Assembly (NCBI GenBank): GCA_017792345.1
Contig: CP051228.1
Coordinates: 1,178,001 to 1,242,000, forward strand
Origin: Mesoflavibacter sp.
Lineage (GTDB): Bacteria > Pseudomonadota > Alphaproteobacteria > UBA8366 > Aestuariispiraceae
Reading direction: 5' to 3'
Length of the DNA: 64,000 bases
Every line of letters starts with the position of its first letter. The first letter of the stretch is position 1. Of this stretch, positions 26,722-36,292 are shown one piece after another. Below the pieces are notes generated by a model. That model did not search any database and had not been told where the DNA came from. It worked only from the letters and a program-made list of their open reading frames with translations. The position numbers were made by a program, and so were the translations under genes.

Positions 26722-27558
26722 TTACCCTTTCAGTCGTTCGGCATGCCAGGCGACATGGTCGCCGATGAAACTGGAAACGAAGTAATAGCTGTGATCGTAG
26801 CCCGGCTGCATGCGCAAGGTCAGCCGCGTACCGGATTTGGCGCAGGCATCCTCGAACAGGCCTGGACGCAGCTGCTGTTCCAGGAACGTGTCGGCGTCGC
26901 CCTGGTCGACCAGGATATCGCCCTGCCAGCCCCGGCTTTGGATCAGCGAACAGGCATCGTGTTCCAGCCAGGCGGCCGTGTCGTCGCCGAGATAGCGGCC
27001 CAGCGCCTTTTCGCCCCAGGGGACGCGGGCCGGCGCGACGATGGGGGAAAAGGCGGAAACCGACCTGAAGCGTTCCGGATGGCGCAGGGCCAGGGTCAGC
27101 GCGCCGTGCCCGCCCATGGAATGGCCGGAAATCCCGCGGATGTCGGACGCGCCGTCGATGTCGGATTCGACCAGCGCCGGCAATTCGTCGACGACATAAT
27201 CATACATCCGGTAATGCTTCGCCCAGGGCTGCTGGGTCGCGTTGACATAGAAGCCGGCGCCCTTGCCGAAATCGTATTCGTCCGCCGCGTCCGGCACGTC
27301 GTCGCCGCGCGGGCTGGTATCCGGGCAGACGATCATGACGCCCTGTTCCGCCGCCCAGCGTTGGGCGCCCGCCTTGGTCACGAAATTCTCCCAGGTGCAG
27401 GTCAGGCCGGACAGCCAGTAAAGCACCGGAAACGGCCCGGTCCCGGCCGGGCGGAACACCGCGAATTCCATCCGCGTGCCGGTCGCCCGGCTGGCATGGG
27501 CGTAAACCGATTGCGACCCGCCGAAACATTTCCATTCGTTCAGTTTTTCAAGCGACAT
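26722..27558 (-). CDS. fghA: S-formylglutathione hydrolase
   Basis: A 278-residue alpha/beta-hydrolase of the esterase-D/FrmB family. It hydrolyses S-formylglutathione to formate and glutathione in the cytoplasm. The nucleophile elbow GHSMGGHGALTLAL is at about residues 145-158, and the conserved YWLSGLTCTWENFVTKAGAQ near residue 50 corresponds to the oxyanion-hole strand. The start MSLEKLNEWKCFGG is the family-typical beginning. It lies in the same direction as adhC (29408-30520) and completes the glutathione-dependent pathway. Confidence 0.94.
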   Translation of the reverse strand: MSLEKLNEWKCFGGSQSVYAHASRATGTRMEFAVFRPAGTGPFPVLYWLSGLTCTWENFVTKAGAQRWAAEQGVMIVCPDTSPRGDDVPDAADEYDFGKGAGFYVNATQQPWAKHYRMYDYVVDELPALVESDIDGASDIRGISGHSMGGHGALTLALRHPERFRSVSAFSPIVAPARVPWGEKALGRYLGDDTAAWLEHDACSLIQSRGWQGDILVDQGDADTFLEQQLRPGLFEDACAKSGTRLTLRMQPGYDHSYYFVSSFIGDHVAWHAERLKG

Positions 27559-27596
27559 ACCGATCCTCTGACTGTTGGTTTCGGCCCGGCACCGCG

Positions 27597-28040
27597 TTAC
27601 GCGGACCAGTCCGGAATGACACCTTCCGCCGACGCCCCGGCGAATTTGGAAACCGTGCCCGCAACGCTGTCCGGCAGGGCCTCGCCGGTCGCGGCGCGCG
27701 CGGTGTCGATCAGCCGGCGCTCGGCGGTCAGGCACTGGTCCCGCGCGACCCGCGCCGCATCGCCGGACATGCCGGCGCGGATATCGGCCCAGGTCGATTC
27801 CAGCACCTCCCATTCATGGGGCAGACCCTCGTCCGGCGGGGTGTGGTCCAGATCGCGCACCGCGTCCGCCAACGCCTCCGCCAGGGCCTCGCGCGCGGCG
27901 GCAAGCTCTTCCAGCGTCGCGGCGGCATCGCCCGCGGCCCCGTTCTCGACTGCGTGACGCAGGACCCGTGCGCCGTGCATCGCGGCGGAGATCAGATCGT
28001 TCATGGCGGCGACTTCAGGCGGCAGCAGCAGGCTCATCAT
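27597..28040 (-). CDS. Hypothetical helical protein in formaldehyde operon
   Basis: A 147-residue mainly alpha-helical protein, rich in Ala, Glu, Asp and Leu, with no signal peptide or membrane segment. Around residues 40-65 are heptad-like runs (AAATLEELAAAREALAEALADAVRD). The start overlaps the upstream lipid-kinase stop by 4 bp (ATGA), and another ATG follows after one codon. I do not recognise a family. The tight coupling within the adhC-fghA unit suggests a role linked to neighbours, but no motif supports a particular reaction. Confidence 0.55.
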   Translation of the reverse strand: MMSLLLPPEVAAMNDLISAAMHGARVLRHAVENGAAGDAAATLEELAAAREALAEALADAVRDLDHTPPDEGLPHEWEVLESTWADIRAGMSGDAARVARDQCLTAERRLIDTARAATGEALPDSVAGTVSKFAGASAEGVIPDWSA

Positions 28041-28945
28041 TCGGTTCCCGTCGGCTGTTCGTATTCCGCGCGCGGCGGGGCCAGTACGGATAACCGGCCC
28101 GGCAGTACCGTCACCCGCGCCGGGGTCTGTCCCACGATATCACCGTCGACATTGATCTTCTTGGGCCGGGACGCGCGGATTTCGATCTCCTTGGCGGTCG
28201 CGGTAAAGGCCTCGCCATGCTGACGAAGCGTGCCGCGCCAGAGCGACGGGAGCAAGCGGAACCAATCCGTCGTCCGCCGCGCCGCCAGATAATAGAGGCG
28301 CAGATTGCCGTCATCGGGCCGTGCCTCTTCGTCCAGGGTCAGGCCGCCGCCATAATGACGTCCGCAGCCGACGCCCAGCAGGGAACAGACGACCCGCCGC
28401 CTGTCGCCGTCGATGGTCAGTTTCAGCCGCAACGGCCGATGCCGCCGCCAGGCCTCGACCCAGCGCATTGGATAGGCGAAGCGGCCCAGGACCTTCTTCA
28501 CCCCATCCTCATGCAGGTCGGCGACCTCGACGCTGATGCCCAGGCTGGACACGTTCAGAAAGGGGCGGTCATTCATCCGGCCGATATCGACCTTGCGGAC
28601 ATGGCCGGCCGCGACGATATCGGCGGCCTGTTCCGGATCCACCGGGATCGACAGCGCGCGGGCGAAATCATTCGCCGTGCCCAGCGGCAGGACGCCCAGC
28701 GGCTCTTTCCGGTCCAGCAGGGCGGGCAGCATGCCGCTCAGGGTCCCGTCCCCGCCGCCGACCAGGATCGCGTCGGTTTCCGGCAGATCGCGGATCGCCT
28801 GCAGCGCCTCTTCGAGGGACCCCGTCTTGTGCAGGGACACCGCGATACCCCTGGCCTCGACGGCGGCGATGAATTCCGACGCCCGGGCCTCCGCCGCGCG
28901 CGCCTTCGCATTCACGAAACAGGCGGCGTTACGGATTTCGGGCAT
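28037..28945 (-). CDS. Diacylglycerol/lipid kinase (DAGK catalytic domain)
   Basis: A 302-residue protein of the diacylglycerol kinase/YegS family, which phosphorylates lipid or sphingosine-like substrates with ATP. The nucleotide-binding loop VGGGDGTLSGML (about residues 62-73) is followed by PLGTANDFARALSIP (about 88-102), both defining the fold. ISVEVADLHEDGVKK and the C-terminal beta-sandwich complete it. The ATG at 28945 begins the family-typical sequence (CFVNAKARAAE). It overlaps the next gene by 4 bp. A lipid kinase inside a formaldehyde operon is unexpected. Confidence 0.87.
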   Translation of the reverse strand: MPEIRNAACFVNAKARAAEARASEFIAAVEARGIAVSLHKTGSLEEALQAIRDLPETDAILVGGGDGTLSGMLPALLDRKEPLGVLPLGTANDFARALSIPVDPEQAADIVAAGHVRKVDIGRMNDRPFLNVSSLGISVEVADLHEDGVKKVLGRFAYPMRWVEAWRRHRPLRLKLTIDGDRRRVVCSLLGVGCGRHYGGGLTLDEEARPDDGNLRLYYLAARRTTDWFRLLPSLWRGTLRQHGEAFTATAKEIEIRASRPKKINVDGDIVGQTPARVTVLPGRLSVLAPPRAEYEQPTGTE

Positions 28946-28961
28946 CTTTGTTCGGCCGCCT

Positions 28962-29407
28962 CTAGAGATCCAGCAAGGCGCGGAATTCGGCCTGCAGCGC
29001 CGCGCGCCCTGCGGCCAAGCCGGCCTGGTGACCTTCGTCATAACCGGCCGCGCGGCCCGCGGATTCCACGTCGCTTTGCGCGGCGGCCTTGCCCTCCGAA
29101 TACCCGTCATACCAGGCGCGGCAGGCGGCCTCCGCGGCCAGAAGCGCAACATGCAGGGACAGGGATGCCGGGAAGGTGATCAATTCGCGCCCCGGCACCT
29201 TGGCGTCGACGGCGGCCGCCATCGGCCCGTCCAGACGGATCGCCACCCTGTCCGAGATCAGCCACGGGTCGCGGCCGCTCAACACGTCGGACACCGTGCT
29301 GGCGCCCGATACGTCCTTCTCAGGTCCCGGACGGTCGGCGGTCGGGCCGAAGCGCAGCCGCAATTTGCCGCTCGCCCCGCCCGACTTCGCCTCCGGACCA
29401 TCCGCCA

Positions 29408-29408
<1 letters not shown>
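28962..29408 (-). CDS. Hypothetical protein in formaldehyde operon
   Basis: A 148-residue protein starting with ATG that shares one base with the adhC stop (TGATG). The N-terminus is Gly/Pro-rich with FGPTADRPG; the middle has a DPWLISDRVAIRLDG segment; and the C-terminal third is helical with repeated Ala, Gly and Asp (AAGYDEGHQAGLAAGR). No transmembrane helix or signal peptide is visible. I do not recognise it. Its position between adhC and a lipid kinase with minimal gaps argues for co-expression. Confidence 0.55.
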
Positions 29409-30520
<1,112 letters not shown>

Positions 30521-30642
30521 CTCGTTAAACTCCCCGGTAGGACGTTTGATTTTCGGTTTCCGGGAGACTGCCAGCCGGTCGGAATCCGCGCAAGGCAAAG
30601 CTGCCCCTTGGCGTCACGGAAACAGGCGGGCAGACTGGCTGC

Positions 30643-31701
30643 ATGACTGATCCCCTGAAAGATCCCCTGGCTGTCTTCTGGCATCCCGCCGTCCTGGACC
30701 ACGATACCGGCATGGGCATCCTGGAGGCGGAGCCGCGGCCCGATCTGGGCATCGCGGAGGAGCATCCCGAAAACGCCCTGCGCGTGCGCAATATCAAGAC
30801 CGTGCTGGAGCGCGGGCCTCTGTCCGGCCATATCGCCTGGCAGGACGGGCGGTTGGCGACGCGCGACGAGTTGGAACGATTCCACACCCCGGCGCATCTG
30901 GACCGGGTGACGTCCTTCGACGCAACCGGCGGGCGGGTCACCTCAACCACCGTCTTCGGCAAGGGAAGCTGGAAACCGACCCTGGCGGCGGCCGGCACGA
31001 CGGTCGCGGCGGTGGAGCATGTCCTGGCCGGTCACGGCGCGGCCTATGCCCTGGTCCGGCCGCCGGGCCACCACGCGGCGCGCGACCGGGTCGACGGCTA
31101 TTGCTTCGTCAACAATATGGGCGTGGCCATCGAACACGCGATCGCCAAGGGCGTCACGAAAGTGGCCGTCATCGACTGGGACGTGCATCACGGCAACGGG
31201 ACGCAGGCCGGATTCTACGACCGGCCGGACGTGCTGACCATCTCGCTGCACATGAACCACGGCGCCTGGGAAGGCGACGCCCATCCCGAGACCGGCGCGG
31301 CGGACGAGGTCGGCACCGGTCCGGGCGAAGGCTACAACATCAACATCCCGCTGCGGCTCGGCCTGGGCGATGCGGCCTATCGCAAGGCCTTCGACGATCT
31401 GGTGATCCCCGCTGTCCGGGCCTATGCGCCCGAATTGATCGTCGTCGCGGCGGGCCAGGACGGCAACCAATTCGACCCGAACGGCCGGATGTGCCTGACC
31501 ATGGCCGGGTATCATTGGATGGGCGCGCGGGTCCGGGAACTGGTCGCGGAGCTTTGCCCCGGCCGCCTGCTGGCGGTGCAGGAAGGCGGCTATGCCCGCA
31601 CCTACACAGCCTATTGCACACATGCTGCATTAAGCGGCCTGATTGGCGCGGAGATCGGCATCGACGATCCGCTGGCCTATCTGCCGGACGACGGGCGATA
31701 G
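30643..31701 (+). CDS. Histone deacetylase / acetylpolyamine amidohydrolase family
   Basis: A 352-residue zinc hydrolase of the arginase-deacetylase fold. Motifs include PPGHHAARDRVDGYCFVNN (about 133-151), which holds the catalytic histidine pair; DWDVHHGNGTQ (about 173-183), with the zinc-binding Asp and His; and a later VVAAGQDGNQFDPNGRM segment with a further Asp. Bacterial members deacetylate acetylpolyamines or other acetylated substrates; histones are not implied. It is divergent from adhC across a 122-bp spacer, and this shared region may coordinate them. Confidence 0.9.
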   Translation: MTDPLKDPLAVFWHPAVLDHDTGMGILEAEPRPDLGIAEEHPENALRVRNIKTVLERGPLSGHIAWQDGRLATRDELERFHTPAHLDRVTSFDATGGRVTSTTVFGKGSWKPTLAAAGTTVAAVEHVLAGHGAAYALVRPPGHHAARDRVDGYCFVNNMGVAIEHAIAKGVTKVAVIDWDVHHGNGTQAGFYDRPDVLTISLHMNHGAWEGDAHPETGAADEVGTGPGEGYNINIPLRLGLGDAAYRKAFDDLVIPAVRAYAPELIVVAAGQDGNQFDPNGRMCLTMAGYHWMGARVRELVAELCPGRLLAVQEGGYARTYTAYCTHAALSGLIGAEIGIDDPLAYLPDDGR

Positions 31702-31710
31702 GCCGGGGAC

Positions 31711-32757
31711 TTATCCCCGGCGGCGGCGGCGACGACGGCCGCCGTCATCACCTTCAGGGCTGCAGGAATGGCCTGCATGGCCGTGCATCGGCCGGTCGGT
31801 GACGCCGGCCAGCGGGCCCAGCTTTTCGACGATGGTTTCCATGGTCGGCGGTTCGCCCGGCTCGTACCCGTCCAGCGCGTCGCGGATGGCCTTCAGGACC
31901 ACACCGGTCGTGCCGCAACAGCCGCCGATGATGCGGGCACCCGAATCCCGCGCAAGGCGGGCATAATCGGCCATCAGTTCCGGCGTGCCGGTGAAGCTGA
32001 ATGCCCCGTCCTTGAAGACCGGCACACCGCAATTCGCTTTGGCGACTAGGACCGAATCCGGTCCGACCGCCTCCCGCATGCCCAAAAGGGACAGGACGTT
32101 TTCCGTCGCGCCCAGGCCGCAATTCGCGCCGATGGCGACCGGGGCGATCGGCAGGGTGGTCAGGTGGCGGAAGGCATCCGCCGGCGTCACGCCCATCATG
32201 GTGCGCCCGACCGTATCGAAGGTCATGGTGGAGACGACCGGCAGCCCCGCCTCCGCCGCGCCCGCGACCGCCGCAGCACTTTCTTCGCGCGACGAGATGG
32301 TTTCGATCCACAGAACGTCGGCCCCGCCGTCGCGCAGCCCCTTGGCCTGTTCGGCGAAGGCAGCCCGTCCGGCCTCGAAAGTCACCGGGCCGACCGGTTC
32401 GAACAGTTCGCCCGTCGGACCGATGGAGCCCGCGACCACGACGGGACGGCCCGCCTTGTCGGCGACGCCGCGCGCGACCTCTGCGGCGGCCTTGCACAGC
32501 TCATAGGCGCGGTCCTGGGCATTGTGCAGCTTCAGCCGGAAGCTGCTGCCGCCGAAGGAGTTGGTCAGGATGATATCCGCACCATTGTCGACGAATTCCT
32601 GGTGCACGCTGGCGACCCGATCCGGATGGTCGACATTCCACAATTCCGGCGCATCGCCCGACATCAACCCGCGTTCGAACAGGTTCGTGCCCATCGCGCC
32701 GTCGGCGATCAGATGGCTGCGTTCGGCCAGCAGCTTCAGGAAGAGATTGTCGCTCAT
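31711..32757 (-). CDS. Homocysteine S-methyltransferase family (betaine-homocysteine methyltransferase-like)
   Basis: A 348-residue zinc-dependent methyltransferase that would transfer a methyl group to homocysteine to form methionine. The N-terminal DGAMGTNLFERG and ILTNSFGGSSFRL are family-specific. The zinc cysteines are likely in GANCGLG (about residue 204) and GGCCGTT (about 280). The last about 20 residues are unusual: a HGHAGHSC segment followed by an arginine run. It is in the same direction as the downstream-facing metY with a 23-bp gap, so both likely form a methionine unit. The methyl donor is not known. Confidence 0.88.
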   Translation of the reverse strand: MSDNLFLKLLAERSHLIADGAMGTNLFERGLMSGDAPELWNVDHPDRVASVHQEFVDNGADIILTNSFGGSSFRLKLHNAQDRAYELCKAAAEVARGVADKAGRPVVVAGSIGPTGELFEPVGPVTFEAGRAAFAEQAKGLRDGGADVLWIETISSREESAAAVAGAAEAGLPVVSTMTFDTVGRTMMGVTPADAFRHLTTLPIAPVAIGANCGLGATENVLSLLGMREAVGPDSVLVAKANCGVPVFKDGAFSFTGTPELMADYARLARDSGARIIGGCCGTTGVVLKAIRDALDGYEPGEPPTMETIVEKLGPLAGVTDRPMHGHAGHSCSPEGDDGGRRRRRRRG

Positions 32758-32780
32758 GGCGGGAACCCTTTTTGCTTCGT

Positions 32781-34070
32781 TTAGGCGGCGGCCTTGGCCA
32801 GCGCGCGGTCCAGGTCACGGATCAGATCGTCGACGGTTTCAAGGCCGATGGAAAGCCGGATGACTTCCGGACCGGCCCCGGCGGCAATGCGCTGTTCCTC
32901 GGTCAACTGGTTATGCGTGGTCGACGCCGGATGCAGGATCAGCGATTTGGCGTCGCCGATATTGGCCAGATGGCTGAAAAGTTCCACCGATTCAACCAGT
33001 TTCCGCCCGGCCTCGAACCCGCCCTTCAGGCTGACCGTGAAGACGGAGCCCGGTCCCTTGGGCATGTATTTCCGCGCCAGCGCGTGGAACGGGCTGGATT
33101 TCAGCCCGGCGTAATGCACCGCCGCGATGGCGGGATGGCCGTCCAGATGCTCCGCCACTGTCTGCGCATTGGCGATATGCCGGTCCATGCGCAGCGGCAG
33201 CGTTTCGATCCCCTGCAGGGTCAGGAAGGCATTCATCGGCTGTTGCGCCGGGCCGATATCGCGCAGGCCCACCGCATGGCCATAGAGGGTATAGGCCAGA
33301 TTGCCGAAGGTCTCGGTGAAGGTCAGGCCGTGATATTCCGGCGCCGGGGTCGCCAGGCTGGGGAACTTGTCCGGCTGGTTGAAGTCGAAGCTGTCGCAAT
33401 CGACCACCGCGCCCCCAAGGGCCGTCCCCTGGCCGGAAATGAACTTGGTCGTCGAATAGGTGACGATATCCGCCCCGAACGCGCCCGGCCGGCACAGATA
33501 GGGTGTCGCCATGGTGTTATCGACGATCAGCGGGATGCCCACCTCATGCGCGATGGCGGCGACCGGTTCCAGATCGACGATCACCCCGCCCGGATTGGAC
33601 AGGCATTCGACGAAAATCGCCTTGGTCTTCGGGCGCAGGGCCTTGCGGAAATTCTCCGGTGCGGTCGGGTCGACGAAATCCACCTGCCAGTCGAATTTCT
33701 TGAAGGTATGGCCCATCTGGGTGATGGACCCGCCATAGAGTTTCGACGAGGCGACGACATGATCGCCCGGCCCCATCAGCGGCAGCAGCGCGATGATCTG
33801 CGCCGCGTGGCCCGACGCCGTCGCCGTCGCGCCGATCCCGTTTTCCAGCGCGGCCAGCCGTTCTTCCAGCACCGCGACCGTCGGGTTGGTCAGGCGCGAA
33901 TAGATGAAGCCCGGCTCCTGCAGATTGAACAGCGACGCGGCATGGTCGGCATTGTCGAAGACATAGGACGTGTTCTGATAGATCGGCACGGCCCGCGCCC
34001 CGGTCGCGAGGTCCGGTGCCGCCCCGGCATGCAGCGCCAGGGTTTCAAACCCATAGTCTTCCTTCGCCAT
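32781..34070 (-). CDS. metY: O-acetylhomoserine aminocarboxypropyltransferase / sulfhydrylase
   Basis: A 429-residue PLP enzyme of the Cys/Met metabolism family. It uses O-acetylhomoserine plus sulfide to make homocysteine (or methanethiol to make methionine). Key elements are the start ETLALHAGAAPDLATGARAVPIYQNTSYVF (split at DLATGARAVPIYQNTS) and the PLP-lysine motif TYSTTKFISGQGTALGG (about residues 197-213). RLSIGLETVDDLIRDL is at the C-terminus. The length is that of MetY rather than MetB/MetZ. It is followed by the homocysteine methyltransferase gene on the same strand, giving a short route to methionine. Confidence 0.93.
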   Translation of the reverse strand: MAKEDYGFETLALHAGAAPDLATGARAVPIYQNTSYVFDNADHAASLFNLQEPGFIYSRLTNPTVAVLEERLAALENGIGATATASGHAAQIIALLPLMGPGDHVVASSKLYGGSITQMGHTFKKFDWQVDFVDPTAPENFRKALRPKTKAIFVECLSNPGGVIVDLEPVAAIAHEVGIPLIVDNTMATPYLCRPGAFGADIVTYSTTKFISGQGTALGGAVVDCDSFDFNQPDKFPSLATPAPEYHGLTFTETFGNLAYTLYGHAVGLRDIGPAQQPMNAFLTLQGIETLPLRMDRHIANAQTVAEHLDGHPAIAAVHYAGLKSSPFHALARKYMPKGPGSVFTVSLKGGFEAGRKLVESVELFSHLANIGDAKSLILHPASTTHNQLTEEQRIAAGAGPEVIRLSIGLETVDDLIRDLDRALAKAAA

Positions 34071-34142
34071 GGCAGGAGTCCGTCCGGCCGATAATTTCCA
34101 GTTAACCGGTGTTATATAACCCGCCCCGTCGTCCGTCGAGGG

Positions 34143-34169
34143 ATGATTGGCCCCTATGATTGGGCCCCT
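34143..34169. repeat. Short tandem repeat upstream of metY
   Basis: ATGATTGGCCCCT (34143-34155) is directly followed by ATGATTGGGCCCCT (34156-34169). They differ by one inserted G. The pair lies between the metY start and the stop of the upstream EEP gene; a regulatory role is only a guess. Confidence 0.5.
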
Positions 34170-34182
34170 GCCCGGACCGGTA

Positions 34183-35226
34183 TCAGATCTGCGATTCCAG
34201 ATAAGGCAGCCCGAAATCGATGGGCAGTTCGATCCAGATCGGGAAGTGATCGGATAGCTGTTTGCGGCGGTAATGGTTGCGGTAATAGCTGCGCTTGTTG
34301 CCGGGCACGGTGCCGTCGGCGCGGGTCAGGCCGGCCTCGTAGAACCGCGTGAAATTGGCGTCGGAATAGAAGACTTCGAACAGGTCCAGCACGCCCAGTC
34401 CGGCAGGCGCCACATTGGTGTCGGCCAGCAGATAGGCGATCTGGTCGTAGTAGCGCGCGTCAGCCCCGGCATTGGTCTGGGTCAGTTCCGCGCGCCCGAC
34501 CGGTATGGTGAAGCCGTTGTCTTCCAGCGCCAGATAGGCGCGGCTGTGTTCGTTGAAGAAGTTGAAATCGCCGATCAGGAAGGTGTTGCGCGACCAGGTA
34601 CCGCGATCGGTCAGGGTCCGCCGCCGCATGAACTTGGCCAGCGCCTCCGCCTCGCGCACCCGGTCGGGATCCTCCGCGTCCCCGGTCGCCCAGGCCAGAT
34701 GCACGGTCGCCAGCTGGAAATTGAACCAGCCGGCGGAGAAGCCGGCCAGGAACGGCGTGCGGTCGAACTGGACCGGCGGCTGTTCGGTGCCGTCATCCAG
34801 CTCCACCGGCGGGATCACCAATTCCCCGGCCAGACCGGAAAACCGCACCTTGCGGGAATCGTAGACATAGGCCAGCCGCTCGTCATTGCCGTCCGTGCCC
34901 TCGGTCACGTCGGTCACGACATAGCGCCACCACGGGCCCATCAACTTGAGGACCGCCTCCAGATCGTCCAACTCGCGCTTCACCTCCTGCACGGCGACGA
35001 TGTCGAAGGTCGACAGGATCTCGGCGATGTACCACAGCGCCTCTTCCGACCGGCCTGTCCCGCCGAAATGCTGGATGTTCCAGCTTGCCATCAGCAGGGA
35101 GGATTCCAGCGATTTACGCGGCACGCCCGACGCGCCGAGATAGGTCTTGAAATCGCGGATCGTCTCCGCCACCCGCGCCACCGGAAAATCCGGCCCGACG
35201 GCAGAGAAATCGTAACGAAATGTCAT
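34183..35226 (-). CDS. Endonuclease/exonuclease/phosphatase (EEP) family protein
   Basis: A 347-residue protein of the EEP fold (DNase I-like). The catalytic pattern is visible as LLMASWNIQHFGG (about 43-55, conserved Asn), VAVQEVKRE (about 76-84, metal-binding Glu) and IGDFNFF (about 217-223, Asp and Asn). A terminal SDHFPIWIEL carries the catalytic Asp-His pair. Substrate could be DNA, RNA or a phospho-lipid; the sequence does not decide. No signal peptide is evident. It precedes metY on the same strand by 112 bp, with a separate role likely. Confidence 0.86.
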   Translation of the reverse strand: MTFRYDFSAVGPDFPVARVAETIRDFKTYLGASGVPRKSLESSLLMASWNIQHFGGTGRSEEALWYIAEILSTFDIVAVQEVKRELDDLEAVLKLMGPWWRYVVTDVTEGTDGNDERLAYVYDSRKVRFSGLAGELVIPPVELDDGTEQPPVQFDRTPFLAGFSAGWFNFQLATVHLAWATGDAEDPDRVREAEALAKFMRRRTLTDRGTWSRNTFLIGDFNFFNEHSRAYLALEDNGFTIPVGRAELTQTNAGADARYYDQIAYLLADTNVAPAGLGVLDLFEVFYSDANFTRFYEAGLTRADGTVPGNKRSYYRNHYRRKQLSDHFPIWIELPIDFGLPYLESQI

Positions 35227-35292
35227 GGCGCACCCCCGGAATTGCGTGGGGGATCATAACATCCTTTGGTAGATTTTTTATGAATTTTCGGC

Positions 35293-35946
35293 TTATGCCA
35301 CGTCGCGCAGCCGCCAGACGCCGGCATTGCGCAGGTCGGTGTCTTCCATCAGGCCGGTCGTCTCGGACGCGTAGCGCGCGACGCGCTCCATCCCCATGCT
35401 GGGCAGATAGAAGCGGCCCGGGTCGCCGATCAGGACGGTGCGGCCCAGGACCTCCAGCTCGCGCAGCCAGGGCAGGACCAGATCGGCCAGGCCCTTGTCG
35501 TAGAAGACGTCGCCGATCAGCACGACCTCGAAGTTCGGATCGGTGCTGCCGATGACATCCTCGGTCAGGATGTCCAGATGGACGTCGTTCATTTCGGCAT
35601 TCAGGCGCATCGCCTCGGCGGCGACGGGGTCGATATCGGCGGCGATGACGTCAAAGGCCCCGGCCAGGGCCGCGGCGATCGCGACCATGCCGGACCCGGC
35701 GCCGAAATCCAGCACCTTGCGGCCGCGCACGACGGAGGGATTGTCCAGGAGATACCGGCCCAGCGCCTGCCCGCCGGCCCAGGCGAAGGCCCAGTAGGGC
35801 GTGCCGATGCCCAGCGCGTCCAGCTCATCCTCGCCCATGCGATAGAGCGGCACATCGTCCTGCGCCAGATACAGCTTCATTTCGGGCAGCAGGCGCGGCG
35901 AGACCGCGCGGGTATTGTCGACCACCAACGAAGAATACGACCTCAC
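35293..35946 (-). CDS. ETF-beta protein-lysine methyltransferase-like enzyme
   Basis: A 217-residue class I methyltransferase. VDNTRAVSPRLLPEMKLYLAQDD near the start (about 9-31) and TPYWAFAWAGGQALGRYLLDNP (about 49-70) are the hallmarks of the METTL20/EtfB lysine methyltransferase group. Motif I follows as VLDFGAGSGMVAIAAALAG (about 77-95). In this family, bacterial members methylate lysines of the ETF beta subunit and so affect electron transfer from acyl-CoA dehydrogenases. It starts at GTG, overlapping the stop of a 111-residue unknown gene (GTGA). Annotations of relatives as plain methyltransferase or PrmA-like are common. Confidence 0.8.
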   Translation of the reverse strand: MRSYSSLVVDNTRAVSPRLLPEMKLYLAQDDVPLYRMGEDELDALGIGTPYWAFAWAGGQALGRYLLDNPSVVRGRKVLDFGAGSGMVAIAAALAGAFDVIAADIDPVAAEAMRLNAEMNDVHLDILTEDVIGSTDPNFEVVLIGDVFYDKGLADLVLPWLRELEVLGRTVLIGDPGRFYLPSMGMERVARYASETTGLMEDTDLRNAGVWRLRDVA

Positions 35947-36278
35947 TCGTCAAACCCCTTCAAAACACGCCCCGTGAGGTCGTCAACTTTCTCAAACGGA
36001 AGGAAGTACATCTCCTGGTCCTTGTATTTTCCTTCCGGCACGACGGTGCCCAGCGCCTCCAGTAGGCGCCTGATTTCATATCCACATATCGGCTGCTTAT
36101 CGCCATCGTCGCCGCCAAACAATCGCGTAATCCGGCGGATGACTGATTTGGACTCGCCGGCGTTGTTTCGCACCTCCAGCCGAAGGTGCTCCGCCAGTTC
36201 CCGATTCGTCAGCGGCCGTGCAAAGTTATACCGATCTATCGCCCGCGCATGATGGCCCGACACGCCCCCGAACATCAC
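35943..36278 (-). CDS. Hypothetical 111-residue protein between ubiA and the EtfB methyltransferase
   Basis: A small soluble protein starting with ATG-ATG and ending in KGFDE. It contains PLTNRELAEHLRLEVRN, KSVIRRITRLFGGDDGD and YEIRRLLEALGTVVPEG segments, predicted as helices and turns, and no membrane segment. I do not recognise a family. Base composition is visibly less GC-rich than the genes on both sides. Its stop overlaps the methyltransferase start by 4 bp, and its start is 15 bp from the ubiA stop, so it may be an insertion into an older ubiA-methyltransferase pair. Confidence 0.55.
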   Translation of the reverse strand: MMFGGVSGHHARAIDRYNFARPLTNRELAEHLRLEVRNNAGESKSVIRRITRLFGGDDGDKQPICGYEIRRLLEALGTVVPEGKYKDQEMYFLPFEKVDDLTGRVLKGFDE

Positions 36279-36292
36279 AATTCCCCCAACAA

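Noticed and set aside
34071-34182. SAM-II-type riboswitch before metY
   Set aside because: The 112-bp leader was compared by eye with the conserved SAM-II core and does not contain it; only a short tandem repeat is present.
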